From Gammaproteobacteria bacterium (GTDB taxonomy: Bacteria; Pseudomonadota; Gammaproteobacteria; Arenicellales; Poriferihabitantaceae): a DNA stretch of 55,538 nt. Shown in pieces: positions 45,067 to 54,249 of the stretch (position 1 is its first letter; each line of letters begins with the position of its first letter). Below the pieces are notes generated by a model. It was given only the letters and a program-made list of their open reading frames with translations. It searched no databases and was not told the origin of the DNA. A program made the position numbers and the translations under genes. Where the stretch lies: NCBI GenBank assembly GCA_026709505.1, contig JAPOSW010000066.1, positions 1 to 55,538 on the forward strand, written 5' to 3'.

Positions 45067-45831
45067 TCAAGCCGCAATCACAAGACTTGTGTCGTTTTCT
45101 GAAAGCAGTCTCTGGAACGGTTTTGGCGGCGCCCGGTCGGTTATGAAAGTATCGATGTCCTCGACATCGCAGACCTTTACCAAAGCATGGCGACTGAACT
45201 TGGTGTAATCCGCCACGATATTCACCGAAGCCGCCTGCCGTATCACCGCCCGGGAAAAATCCGCTTCGTCCAGTCCGAAATTCAGCAATTCGTTTTCAGC
45301 ATTGATGCCGCCGATGGACAAGATGGCATGGCGAACATTGAAGCGGCGAACAAAGTCAATCGCTTGGGGGCCAAATGTAGCCAGCTGGTCGCTACCGACT
45401 TCACCACCGACGAGATAGACCTTACTGGTGCCCTGACGTGCCAGAATACGACCGATTTCGGTTGAATTCGTGACAACATGAAGACCCTGTTTTCCGGAAA
45501 GCGCCACAGCCACATAAGCAGTGGTCGAACCAGTGTCCAGCATCAATGTGTCCCCGTCCTCTATCATTTCGGAAACGGCCCTGGCAATGGCCTGCTTTGC
45601 AGCACGGTTTTCCCCCATGCGTCGCTCCATGGGCGCTTCTTTAAGACGATCCGGAAGAACGATTCCGCCATGGACTTTCTCTACCTGTCCCCGGTCCACC
45701 AGGGGACGAATGTGGCGACGCACTGTTTCATCGGAGACTCCGAGCCGTTCCGCAAGCTCCGTAATGGAGCATGACCCCCGGAGAGTCGCTAGACGGAATA
45801 TCTCGGCCTCATGCCTTGACAGAGGCTTCAT
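45067..45831 (-). CDS. DeoR/GlpR family transcriptional repressor
   Basis: A 254-residue regulator. The N-terminal helix-turn-helix is SCSITELAERLGVSDETVRR HIRPL (about 19-43), followed by the family phrase VEKVHGGIVLPD. The C-terminal DeoRC sensor includes IEDGDTLMLDTGSTTAYVAV, VVTNSTEIGRIL, YLVGGEV and ILSIGGINAENELLNFGLDE AD. It is divergent from the substrate-binding-protein gene across a 239-base spacer containing an inverted repeat, so it most likely represses that uptake/demethylation operon in response to a small metabolite, perhaps phosphorylated. Confidence 0.92.
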   Translation of the reverse strand: MKPLSRHEAEIFRLATLRGSCSITELAERLGVSDETVRRHIRPLVDRGQVEKVHGGIVLPDRLKEAPMERRMGENRAAKQAIARAVSEMIEDGDTLMLDTGSTTAYVAVALSGKQGLHVVTNSTEIGRILARQGTSKVYLVGGEVGSDQLATFGPQAIDFVRRFNVRHAILSIGGINAENELLNFGLDEADFSRAVIRQAASVNIVADYTKFSRHALVKVCDVEDIDTFITDRAPPKPFQRLLSENDTSLVIAA

Positions 45832-45922
45832 TGTCTTGCTCCCTTGAATTGATCACGTGCACCATTCTTCATTCACTGTCAATCCATCCCGCCTCAAAGC
45901 CGATATAAAGTGATGTTTCAAT

Positions 45923-45970
45923 ATAATTCCACAAATAATAATGCATTTTGTGATTTTTTTATGGAATTAT
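45923..45970. promoter_or_regulatory. Inverted repeat, candidate DeoR-family operator
   Basis: ATAATTCCA at 45923-45931 and its exact complement TGGAATTAT at 45962-45970, separated by 30 AT-rich bases, lie in the spacer between the repressor gene and the transporter operon. The extended halves (ATAATTCCACA and TATGGAATTATGTGG) also share CCACA/TGTGG elements. DeoR-family proteins bind such paired repeats. Assignment is by position and symmetry only. Confidence 0.5.
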
Positions 45971-46070
45971 GTGGATAATAAAGTTACATTTGCCATAGGA
46001 GAGCATGCGGAAACCGACATGTGATCCGAACTGTTCTTGATTAAACATTCATACTGGAAAGAGGAGCATC

Positions 46071-47030
46071 ATGCCAAAAACCCGTAATCGTTTCTTTATT
46101 TCGCTGGTGGCCGGTGCCGCCATGCTCGTCGGCACTTCAGCTCAGGCAGAAGTTGAATCGACCGACCCGATCATTCTCACTCTGCATGACTGGACCGGGC
46201 AATACATTACCACCACCATCATGGGCAGGGTATTGCAGGAGATGGGCTACAACATCAAGTATCAGCAAGCCGACTATCTAGCCCAATTTGCCGGGCTCGA
46301 ATCCGGCGACTTGCATGTCGCTATGGAAATGTGGGAAACCACTGGAAAGGATGCCATGGAAAAAAGCCTTGCCACCGGAAACACCGTCGATCTTGGCGAG
46401 ACCGGCATGCAGGCCATCGAGGAATGGTGGTACCCGATTTACATGAAGGAAAAATGCCCGGGGCTGCCAGACTGGACAGCATTGAACGACTGTGCAGAGG
46501 CATTCTCGACGGCTGAAACAGCGCCAAGCGGCAGGTATCTCGGCGGCCCCGTGACCTGGGGCGGCTACGATGACGAGCGTGTTGAAGCTCTGGAGCTGGA
46601 CTACGAGGTGGTTCATGCGGGCACTGACGCCGCATTGTTCGCAGAGCTCGAATCGGCCTATCAGCGCAAGGCTCCCTGGCTCGGCTGGGTCTACACGCCA
46701 CACTGGGCTCCGATAAAATTCGAAGGAGAATTCGTGGAATTTCCCACTTACAGTGACGAGTGCTACACCGACAAGTCCGTAGGAATCAATCCGAACATGG
46801 CTTATGACTGCGGAAAACCTCGTGGGTGGATCAAGAAAGTGGGCTGGAAAGGCGGCGATAGCAAATGGCACTGTGCCTACGATGCCATCCGTGCATTCAC
46901 TATCGACAATCAGGCCATGGGAACCATGGTCGGCGAGGTCGATCTTGATGGCAAATCGGTTGAAGACGTGGTTGAAAATTGGTTGAATGCCAACAGGGAT
47001 ACCTGGACTGCATGGACCCAGTGCAACTGA
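46071..47030 (+). CDS. Glycine betaine/choline-type ABC transporter substrate-binding protein
   Basis: A 319-residue periplasmic protein with a signal peptide ending TSAQAE (about residue 27). The mature chain follows the ProX/OpuAC fold: LTLHDWTGQYITTTIMGRVL, YQQADYLAQFAGLESGDLHV AMEMW, EWWYPIYMKEKCPGLPDW and APWLGWVYTPHWAPIKFEG. Multiple tryptophans could form the quaternary-ammonium cage. Six cysteines in the mature part are more than usual. AAAGAGGAG lies just before the ATG. A hairpin follows the stop, giving likely higher expression than the permease. Confidence 0.88.
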   Translation: MPKTRNRFFISLVAGAAMLVGTSAQAEVESTDPIILTLHDWTGQYITTTIMGRVLQEMGYNIKYQQADYLAQFAGLESGDLHVAMEMWETTGKDAMEKSLATGNTVDLGETGMQAIEEWWYPIYMKEKCPGLPDWTALNDCAEAFSTAETAPSGRYLGGPVTWGGYDDERVEALELDYEVVHAGTDAALFAELESAYQRKAPWLGWVYTPHWAPIKFEGEFVEFPTYSDECYTDKSVGINPNMAYDCGKPRGWIKKVGWKGGDSKWHCAYDAIRAFTIDNQAMGTMVGEVDLDGKSVEDVVENWLNANRDTWTAWTQCN

Positions 47031-47071
47031 TGCCGCTCTGCATCGACTGATAAGCTGATGCCCTGCGTTTC

Positions 47072-47091
47072 CGGGGCCTTGATTGGCCCCG
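47072..47091. terminator. Hairpin between substrate-binding-protein and permease genes
   Basis: CGGGGCC, loop TTGATT, GGCCCCG, followed by TATTTTCTG on the plus strand. A 7-bp GC-rich stem with a short T-tract suits a partial terminator that lets some transcripts continue into the permease, a common arrangement behind binding-protein genes. Confidence 0.6.
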
Positions 47092-47223
47092 TATTTTCTG
47101 TCTGGCAAATGCGGGGCGCATGAAGCTGTCCCGAGCCTATCAGCCTGCGATTTATCATCGATCCCTGTGTGGCGCTTCGGCGTACAGACTGGTACGCCAT
47201 AAGCTCGACCGTATTGCCATGCC

Positions 47224-49236
47224 ATGACCGAGCACGCGAGCTTGCGGACATTCCTGCCTCATGCGTCAGGCCATTATCGGACATTATGGATTTGGATGAC
47301 CTTTGCTGCAGGATCAGTACTGGTTGCTGGATTTGGAGAGTACTGGTCATGGGCAGTCAATTTTCCTAGAGACTGGATCGTTCCGCTGCGTTTCTGGATC
47401 AGCGATTTCATGGAATGGCTGATCAAGGACCTGGATTTCGGGCTGTTCACGTTCAAGGAGATGACACGGTCGATCACCTGGCTTCTGGAATGGCCGTTGG
47501 CCTTCGCCAGCGGACTCCTGGTCACTGGATTTTCCTTTTCCACTGATCCAACCGCTGAGGCGGTGCTGCACCCTCTGCCCTGGATAGCGCTGATCGGCGT
47601 GGCCATCATTGTCGGACACTGGGTCCGGGACTGGAAACTGGCACTGCTGGCAGGTGCATGCATGGCCTATCTGGCAATTTTTGGCCGCTGGGAGAGTGCC
47701 ATGGTGACCCTGAGTGCGATCTTGATCGCCGTGCCGCTCGGCATCATCGGCGGATTGCTGATCGGCATTCTGGCTCATCGCTCCGCCTCGTTCGGCCGGT
47801 TTATCGAACCGGTGCTTGACCTGATGCAGACGACTCCGGTTTTCGCGTACCTCGTTCCAGTCCTTTTCCTGTTCGGATTCGGACCGGTAGCCGCCATGAT
47901 CGCAACCATGATCTACGCCACGCCACCCATGGTCCGAGTAACCATGCTGGCACTATCCCGAGTGCCTACCGAATCTATCGAAGCCGGCCTGATGCTGGGC
48001 TGCACCCGTCGTCAGCTGCTCTGGAAGGTGATGATTCCGTCGGCTTCGCCGGGCCTGATGGTAGGCATCAATCAGGTCATTATGCTATCGCTCAACATGG
48101 TGATCATCGCATCCATGATTGGCGCCGGAGGGCTCGGCTTTGACGTGCTGTCTTCACTGAAGCGCCTGGCGATCGGTTCCGGACTCGAAGCAGGCATTGC
48201 CATCACTCTGCTGGCTATTGCACTTGATCGCCTCAGCCAGGCCTTCGCACGCCGCCGGCCTGAAAAGCAAAGAGCGGGAGACACATGGATTCATCGCCAT
48301 CCCCATCTGACCGTGGCAGCAGCCTTGCTGCTAGGCACGTGGATCATCTCGACATACCTGCCGTTTGTCAGAACCTATCCCGAAAGCTGGGCCATTACCA
48401 CCAGCGGGTTTTGGGAAGATTTGGTGAAATGGATCAATGTCAACTATTTCGATCAGCTTGAGTCGTTCAAGAATTTCCTGCTGTTGAATATCCTGATTCC
48501 GGTGAAGCGATTCATGCTGGCAACGCCCTGGATCGTGGTGGTTGTCTTCGTAATGCTGCTGGGCTATCGCCTGGGCGGGTGGAAGCTGGCCCTGCTGACG
48601 GCATCGCTCGCCCTTTTCATCGCATTCACTGGCGGATGGAAGAAGGGCATGGTGACGGTTTACTTGTGCGGCATATCAGTGGTTTTTGCATCGATGATTG
48701 GCATCCCCATTGGTATCTGGTCGGCGCACAGCGAACGAGGGAACCGCATCGTACAGGCATGCATTGATACGCTGCAAACTCTGCCGTCATTTGTCTATCT
48801 GATACCGGTGGTCATGCTGTTTCGAGTCGGCGATTTCGCCGCCATGCTGGCTATCGTTGCTTATGCCATAGCACCGGCAATTCGCTATACCAGCCACGGC
48901 ATCCGCCAGGTTCCCACCCAACTGATTGAAGCGGCCGAGATCTTCGGGTGCACCCGTGGGCAGATTCTGCGAAAAGTAAAGCTCCCCGTGGCACTGCCGG
49001 AAATTATGCTGGGCATTAACCAGACCATCATGATGGCTCTGTCCATGCTTGTCATTACGGCTTTGGTCGGCACGCGTGACCTCGGCCAAGAGGTTTATAT
49101 CGCGCTGACCAAGGCGGATACAGGACGCGGGCTGGTTGCCGGCATATCGGTAGCCGCCATTGCCATTATTTGCGACCGCCTCATCAAGGCCTGGGTCGCC
49201 AAGCGGCGCGTCAAGCTTGGACTTGACGAGAACTGA
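47224..49236 (+). CDS. Fused two-domain ABC transporter permease (betaine/choline type)
   Basis: A 670-residue membrane protein made of two homologous permease halves of the ProW/OpuAB type. Each half has its EAA loop: IEAGLMLGCTRRQLLWKVMI in the first (about residue 255) and IEAAEIFGCTRGQILRKVKL in the second (about residue 570), each preceded by TTPVFAYLVPVLFLFGFGPV or TLPSFVYLIPVVMLFRVGDF. A single chain could form the whole channel. No ATP-binding subunit gene lies before or after it, which is unusual, because ProV/OpuAA is normally adjacent. Confidence 0.9.
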   Translation: MTEHASLRTFLPHASGHYRTLWIWMTFAAGSVLVAGFGEYWSWAVNFPRDWIVPLRFWISDFMEWLIKDLDFGLFTFKEMTRSITWLLEWPLAFASGLLVTGFSFSTDPTAEAVLHPLPWIALIGVAIIVGHWVRDWKLALLAGACMAYLAIFGRWESAMVTLSAILIAVPLGIIGGLLIGILAHRSASFGRFIEPVLDLMQTTPVFAYLVPVLFLFGFGPVAAMIATMIYATPPMVRVTMLALSRVPTESIEAGLMLGCTRRQLLWKVMIPSASPGLMVGINQVIMLSLNMVIIASMIGAGGLGFDVLSSLKRLAIGSGLEAGIAITLLAIALDRLSQAFARRRPEKQRAGDTWIHRHPHLTVAAALLLGTWIISTYLPFVRTYPESWAITTSGFWEDLVKWINVNYFDQLESFKNFLLLNILIPVKRFMLATPWIVVVVFVMLLGYRLGGWKLALLTASLALFIAFTGGWKKGMVTVYLCGISVVFASMIGIPIGIWSAHSERGNRIVQACIDTLQTLPSFVYLIPVVMLFRVGDFAAMLAIVAYAIAPAIRYTSHGIRQVPTQLIEAAEIFGCTRGQILRKVKLPVALPEIMLGINQTIMMALSMLVITALVGTRDLGQEVYIALTKADTGRGLVAGISVAAIAIICDRLIKAWVAKRRVKLGLDEN

Positions 49237-49265
49237 ATTTATTCCCAACCTTCATACACCTATTC

Positions 49266-50147
49266 ATGACCGGCATTATCGATCAAATCAAGCGGCTTGG
49301 GCTCTGGGACGGGCCGGTAGAGCCTGAACCCGTTTCAGGAGGCATCACCAATGAAAACTTTGTCGTTGAATCCGGCGGCCGTCGGTACTTCGTCCGCACT
49401 GGCGAGGACATTCCGGTACACGGAATACTGCGCTTCAACGAACTCGCCGCAAGTCAAGCTGCATATGCGGCCGGACTGTCCCCGGCGGTCATTTATCACG
49501 AACCCGGAATAATGGTGCTGGAACACATAGAGGGCATGACATTCAGTGAAGAGGACGTCTGCAAGACCAGTAATCTGGAACGCATTCTGCCGCTGGTTAG
49601 AACTTGCCACCAGGAAATTCCCCGGCATCTTCGAGGACCCGTGCTGATGTTCTGGGTGTTCCATGTGGTACGTGACTATGCTGCCACACTGGAAGCTGAC
49701 GGTAGCCGGATGAAGAGCAAACTGCCAGAGCTGCTTGATTTGGCACAGAAACTTGAGGAGGCTGTAGGACCTGTGGATATCGTATTTGGGCACAATGACC
49801 TCCTTGCTGCCAATTTCATTGATGACGGAAAAAGACTATGGCTGATTGATTTTGATTATGCGGGTTTCAACAGCCCGCTGTTTGACCTGGGCGGCCTGGC
49901 TTCCAACAATGGCCTTGACGAAAATCAGGAACGCTGGCTGCTCGAATCCTATTTTGAAAAGCCAGTGGATGAGCGTTTGTGGGTCGCTTACAGCGCCATG
50001 AAATGCACTTCGCTTTTACGCGAGAGCATGTGGAGCATGGTCTCGGAGATTCATTCCGCCCTGGATGTAGACTATCAGTCCTACACCGAGGAAAATCTTG
50101 CCCGGTTCGAAACTGCCATGCAGGAATTCGAGGCCCTGCGGGCATGA
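49266..50147 (+). CDS. Choline/aminoglycoside kinase-like phosphotransferase
   Basis: A 293-residue APH-fold enzyme. The start reads PVSGGITNENFVVESGGRRY FVR (nucleotide-binding loop). The catalytic segment VFGHNDLLAANFIDDGKRLW has the Brenner motif HxDxxxxN, and LIDFDYAGFNSPLFDLGGLA the metal-binding Asp. These match the choline/ethanolamine kinase branch (LicA-like). It lies between the transporter and the demethylase genes and overlaps the latter by 4 bases, so phosphorylation of an imported choline-like amine is plausible. Confidence 0.83.
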   Translation: MTGIIDQIKRLGLWDGPVEPEPVSGGITNENFVVESGGRRYFVRTGEDIPVHGILRFNELAASQAAYAAGLSPAVIYHEPGIMVLEHIEGMTFSEEDVCKTSNLERILPLVRTCHQEIPRHLRGPVLMFWVFHVVRDYAATLEADGSRMKSKLPELLDLAQKLEEAVGPVDIVFGHNDLLAANFIDDGKRLWLIDFDYAGFNSPLFDLGGLASNNGLDENQERWLLESYFEKPVDERLWVAYSAMKCTSLLRESMWSMVSEIHSALDVDYQSYTEENLARFETAMQEFEALRA

Positions 50148-52588
50148 GGTCGCTGCCGGACAAAGCCCATGTAATCGTCGTGGGAGGCGGAATCATGGGC
50201 TGTTCCACCGCCTATCACCTAGCAGGGCTGGGTATTCGTGATGTCATCCTGCTTGAACGTCATCAAATCTCAAGCGGCAGCACCTGGCATGCGGCAGGCC
50301 TGGTAGGCCAATTGCGCAGTCAGGCTGGCATTACCCAGCTGCTTGGGCATTCCGTCGAATTGTACCAACGCCTCGAACAGGAAACCGGTCAGGCAACCGG
50401 ATGGAAGATGAATGGTGGGCTGCGACTGGCATGTAATTCCGAGCGAATGACGGAAATAAAGCGTCAGGCCACAACTGCAAACAGCTTTGGCTTGGACATG
50501 CAAATTCTGACGCCCGAAGAGGCACTGGCATTGTGGCCGCTCATGAATATCGACGATGTTGTCGGGGCGGCATACCTGCCCACCGATGGACAGGCGAATC
50601 CGAGTGATATCACCCGGGCACTGGCCCAGGGTGCAAGACAACAGGGCGTTCGAATCGTTGAGGGCTGCGATGTCACAGCAGTGCGGGTAAAAGATGGCAG
50701 AGTGACAGGCCTGGAAACCGCCATGGGTGAAATCGAAGCCGGCACAGTGGTCAACTGCTGCGGGCAATGGGCCAGAGAATTCGGACTCCTTGCCGGAGTC
50801 AACGTGCCGCTGATCTCGGTACAGCATCAATACCTGTTGACCGAACCCATTGCCGGAGTTGCCCCGAACCTGCCTACTTTGAGGGATCCGGACCGCCTGA
50901 CCTATTACAAGGAAGAGGTAGGCGGCCTAGTCATGGGAGGATACGAGCCCAATCCCATTGCCTGGGCGGAAGACGGCTTGCCGAATCATTTCAGCTTTTC
51001 CTTGCTGGATGCCGACTGGGATCATTTTGAGCCGATGATGGCCCTGGCCCTGCCCAGATTGCCGGCCCTGGGCGAAGTTGGCATCAAGCAGCTGGTCAAT
51101 GGTCCGGAGAGCTTTACCCCTGACGGGAATTTCATTCTCGGAGAGGCCCCTGAGGTGCGCGGGTATTTTGTCGGTGCCGGCTTCAATGCATTCGGCATTG
51201 CCGCGGGTGGCGGAGCGGGCAAGGCGCTGGCGGAATGGATTGTCGCTGACGAACCACCCTATGATTTGTGGGCAGTGGACATCCGTCGATTCGGCACTGT
51301 CCATCGCGACCGAAAATGGGCGCAAGCAAGAACCCTGGAGCTTTACGGCAAGCATTACACCATCGCATGGCCGTCCGAGGAACATGGCAGTGCACGGGGT
51401 GCCAGGCTCTCGCCGCTGTATGAGACCTTGAAGCAGAAAGGTGCCTGTTTCGGAGAGAAAATGGGATGGGAAAGGCCCAACTGGTTTGCGCCCTCGGGAG
51501 TCATGCCGGAAGATCGCTACTCATTTGAACGCCCCAACTGGTTTGAACAGGTGGGCGAGGAGCACCGCGCCGTGCGGGAGCGCGTGGCGATCATGGATCA
51601 GACATCCTTTGCAAAATTCAAGATTCACGGTTCGGATGCCGCTTCTGCTCTCAATCGCATCTGCGCTGGCAACGTGGACTGCCAGCCCATGCAGCTGCGC
51701 TATACGCAGATGCTGAACAGTCGCGGCGGCATTGAATGCGACCTGACCGTATCCCGTCTTGCGCCGGATCAGTTCTACATCGTGACAGGCACTGGGTTCA
51801 TCACTCATGACCGGCACTGGATCGAGAGTCATTTTCGAGCTGGTGAATCGGTACGAATTGAAGATGTCAGCGATCAGCTCGCAGTCCTGTCCCTGATGGG
51901 CCCCAAGTCTCGCATAGTGCTTGAGACCGCTGCGGAAGAGACTTTGGAAAACCCGGACTTTCCCTTCGCCAGCGTGCGCCATATCCGGATACAGGGCAGA
52001 AGGCTGCTAGCGGCACGAGTCACCTATGTGGGCGAGCTAGGCTGGGAACTGCATTGCCAACGAGAGGATGCACGCCCAATCTACCAGGCCCTGATGGAGG
52101 CGGGAGCAGTACATGGAATCATCGACGCGGGCTATCGCGCCATTGAAACACTGCGTCTGGAGAAGGCTTACCGGGCGTGGGGGACCGATTTGACCCCGGA
52201 TCATACTCCACTTGAGGCGGGTCTGGGATTTGCGGTGAAGCTGCGCACCTCTTTCGACTTCATGGGCCGTCAGGCTCTTGAGAAGCAGTTGTCAAAACCC
52301 CTTGGCAAGCGGTTGATGGGGTTTTCAGTCGATTCCCCGGAAATCGCCCTGCTTGGGCGGGAAACCATATACCGTGATGGGAAGCGGGTTGGCTGGCTAA
52401 CCAGCGGTGGATACGGATACACTGTTGGTTGCGCCATCGGTCTCGGCTATGTCCGCAACCCAGAAGGGGTGAGTGATGAGTGGCTTGACAGCGGTACGTA
52501 TGAACTCGAAGTTGCAACCCGGCGGGTTCCGGCCAAACTTCATCGCCGGGCATTCTACGATCCGGACATGACGCGTGTCAAAGCATGA
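50144..52588 (+). CDS. FAD-dependent dimethylglycine/sarcosine dehydrogenase-like protein with GcvT domain
   Basis: About 814 residues. The N-terminal DAO-type FAD domain has VIVVGGGIMGCSTAYHLAGL and the flavin-attachment region SGSTWHAAGLVGQL (the His next to Trp carries covalent FAD in relatives). The C-terminal 400 residues are a GcvT-like folate-binding domain (LYETLKQKGACFGEKMGWER, MLNSRGGIECDLTVSRL, TYVGELGWELHCQRED, FMGRQALEKQL). Such enzymes demethylate N-methyl amines and pass the one-carbon unit to tetrahydrofolate. The ATG at 50144 overlaps the kinase stop; the open frame upstream is a shadow of the kinase gene. The exact substrate (dimethylglycine, sarcosine or a relative) is not decided by sequence. 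Confidence 0.88.
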   Translation: MRSLPDKAHVIVVGGGIMGCSTAYHLAGLGIRDVILLERHQISSGSTWHAAGLVGQLRSQAGITQLLGHSVELYQRLEQETGQATGWKMNGGLRLACNSERMTEIKRQATTANSFGLDMQILTPEEALALWPLMNIDDVVGAAYLPTDGQANPSDITRALAQGARQQGVRIVEGCDVTAVRVKDGRVTGLETAMGEIEAGTVVNCCGQWAREFGLLAGVNVPLISVQHQYLLTEPIAGVAPNLPTLRDPDRLTYYKEEVGGLVMGGYEPNPIAWAEDGLPNHFSFSLLDADWDHFEPMMALALPRLPALGEVGIKQLVNGPESFTPDGNFILGEAPEVRGYFVGAGFNAFGIAAGGGAGKALAEWIVADEPPYDLWAVDIRRFGTVHRDRKWAQARTLELYGKHYTIAWPSEEHGSARGARLSPLYETLKQKGACFGEKMGWERPNWFAPSGVMPEDRYSFERPNWFEQVGEEHRAVRERVAIMDQTSFAKFKIHGSDAASALNRICAGNVDCQPMQLRYTQMLNSRGGIECDLTVSRLAPDQFYIVTGTGFITHDRHWIESHFRAGESVRIEDVSDQLAVLSLMGPKSRIVLETAAEETLENPDFPFASVRHIRIQGRRLLAARVTYVGELGWELHCQREDARPIYQALMEAGAVHGIIDAGYRAIETLRLEKAYRAWGTDLTPDHTPLEAGLGFAVKLRTSFDFMGRQALEKQLSKPLGKRLMGFSVDSPEIALLGRETIYRDGKRVGWLTSGGYGYTVGCAIGLGYVRNPEGVSDEWLDSGTYELEVATRRVPAKLHRRAFYDPDMTRVKA

Positions 52589-52744
52589 ATCATAGATGCA
52601 GAACAGTTCAGTCACGGCCTCCGGATGGCGGGGGAATCGTCGGACATCAGCGGCAGGAGCGGGATTTCGAGGAGGTGTCGGAAGGTCATGGAAACCTTGA
52701 ATGCATGGGCCCCGTTGCATGTGAAACTACGACCGGCATGAAGA

Positions 52745-52900
52745 TCAAGGACCGTCTCCTGGCTTGAATGGATTAATCACTCGCAGGCCGTCATAGTCCT
52801 GTTCCGAGCTCAGATCTTCGGAGCATACGGCATCACGCCCTGCGATGCATGCTGCCGCTAGGACCGCACCGTCCAAATAGGAGATTACTGCAGCATCCCA
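52745..52900 (-). pseudogene. C-terminal remnant of a PIN-domain toxin
   Basis: On the minus strand, ending with TGA at 52745-52747, the frame reads LWDAAVISYLDGAVLAAACI AGRDAVCSEDLSSEQDYDGL and RVINPFKPGDGP. 'D..ILAAA..AG.D...SEDL.....DGLRVINPF' is the conserved ending of VapC-like PIN toxins. The N-terminal half is missing: the terminator hairpin at 52906-52941 and the phasin gene lie where it should be. No antitoxin is near. Confidence 0.7.
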
Positions 52901-52905
52901 TAAGA

Positions 52906-52941
52906 AATCCCCGCTAGCTTTGAGAAGCTAGCGGGGATTTT
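52906..52941 (-). terminator. Strong intrinsic terminator downstream of the phasin gene
   Basis: AAATCCCCGCTAGCTT, loop TGAG, AAGCTAGCGGGGATTT: a perfect 16-bp stem with a tetraloop. It lies 38 bases after the phasin stop on the minus strand, ending in TTTC TTAT. The symmetric A/T ends could also stop plus-strand transcripts from the demethylase operon. Confidence 0.88.
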
Positions 52942-52978
52942 CGGGATCCAATGCTAAAAAAGCAGTTGACCAGACAGA

Positions 52979-53284
52979 TTATTTGTTGGCTGACAGTTTG
53001 CGTGCTTCTTCAACAAACTTGGCATTCATTTCGCCAAGTGCTTCGAGGTCGCGAGTAACCTGTTCGCCCACTTCCTTGATCACGTTCTGTTGACCCTCGG
53101 CATAGGCTTTGAGATCTTCGACGGTTTTGATTTCCAGACCGTCATTCAGATTCTTGAAACCCAGTTCGGCATAAGTCTTGAGGCTTTCCGTCTGCATGGC
53201 GAAAACAGTTTTCATGTTGTTGAGGACCAGACGATTGAATTCAACAGCCGGGGCCAAAGCCTTGTTAATTTTTTCTGTGTTCAT
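52979..53284 (-). CDS. Phasin family protein
   Basis: A 101-residue helical protein: NKALAPAVEFNRLVLNNMKT VFAMQTESLKTYAELGFKNL NDGLEIKTVEDLKAYAEGQQ. These blocks are the phasin_2 domain that coats polyhydroxyalkanoate granules. AAGG lies nine bases upstream of the ATG, and a strong terminator follows. No PHA synthase is in the window, so PHA storage is only suggested; some small phasins have other roles. Confidence 0.88.
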   Translation of the reverse strand: MNTEKINKALAPAVEFNRLVLNNMKTVFAMQTESLKTYAELGFKNLNDGLEIKTVEDLKAYAEGQQNVIKEVGEQVTRDLEALGEMNAKFVEEARKLSANK

Positions 53285-54018
53285 GATGATTACCTTTAAT
53301 TTGGTTGCTTAACGATACTGTGCAATGCATCATAACAGCTTGTATTGTGCAGTGCAACATATTTATTCATGATTTATTTTTATTATTATGATAAATATAA
53401 TGTATTAATTATCGTGTTGACCCGATGTCAAGTCTCAACCAGTTTTACGGATGCGAAGTTGAATGCCTGTATATCCGGGCGATGGCACTTGGAGAAACGC
53501 GAGTTATATACACAAGTGCTGCTGAACTGTCTGTCGGCAGATCAATCTGGATTCCGTTCACATGATCAAATCCGGGGTCCAGTCTATTTGATGAGTCACA
53601 TCTCTCCGATGTACTTCAAGCTCGACACCCAATCACGGGATAACCCCTCAGTACATATCCCGAAGACATCGAATAGTTGAATTGAAGCCACTGAAAAAGT
53701 TCGCGCAGTTCTGGCTTTCCTCTTGGTTCATATACCGGCATAATCCGGTCTCGAGGCAGTCCGGTGTGGCTTCGATCAGGATTTCGAGACCAATTCCTGC
53801 CTGCTAGCACAAGGCTTGTTGCTGGCAGGCATCAAACAACTGCAAGGCCCGTAACCGTTCATTTCGCTGAACATATGTAGAAGCAGGATGCTCGATTTGG
53901 CCTAGCGCACTGTCGCGGGCAAAAGCCGGCCAGAGCTGGACTTTATCAGAATCAGGTTCAAGGACATGAAAATCCAAGATCAGGACAGCAGCTGTTTCAC
54001 CAGCCCCGAGCCATCAAA
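53285..54018. other. Intergenic region without a recognisable gene
   Basis: 734 bases. The part next to 53284 is very AT-rich and should hold the phasin promoter. A 64-residue minus-strand frame at 53616-53810 and a 111-residue plus-strand frame at 53345-53680 overlap each other and resemble nothing known. I see no tRNA or repeat. Confidence 0.4.
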
Positions 54019-54249
54019 TCATCTTTCCCCAAGCGCCGAACTGAAGCTGTTGATCCGAGCCAGTGCATTCTCCTCGACAGTGGCGTTCAGCCCGTTTTTC
54101 TGCTTCTCGACAATCAAATGCTGCAACCCTTGACGGTCAAACATGTAGGATGCATTGTCAATGCGAAGCTCGGCTACAAACCCTTCTCCCGGCAGGTTGA
54201 TAATCTCGATTAGAGCGACCTCTTTTTCAATGCTGTAGTCTGTAGGCAT
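54019..54249 (-). CDS. Small hypothetical protein
   Basis: A 76-residue acidic protein: VALIEIINLPGEGFVAELRI DNASYMFDRQGLQHLIVEKQ KN. The composition is protein-like, with an amphipathic beta-then-helix pattern, but I recognise no family. It stands alone between phasin and rpoH, on the same strand as both. No clear ribosome binding site precedes the ATG, which lowers confidence. Confidence 0.45.
   Translation of the reverse strand: MPTDYSIEKEVALIEIINLPGEGFVAELRIDNASYMFDRQGLQHLIVEKQKNGLNATVEENALARINSFSSALGER

Noticed and set aside
49979..50143. In-frame N-terminal extension of the FAD/GcvT gene
   Set aside because: It lies entirely within the kinase gene in another frame and has no family similarity; the ATG at 50144 matches the usual start just before the FAD-binding motif.
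53345..53810. Plus- and minus-strand frames between phasin and the small hypothetical gene
   Set aside because: They overlap each other, have no recognisable motif, and lie in a very AT-rich intergenic region.
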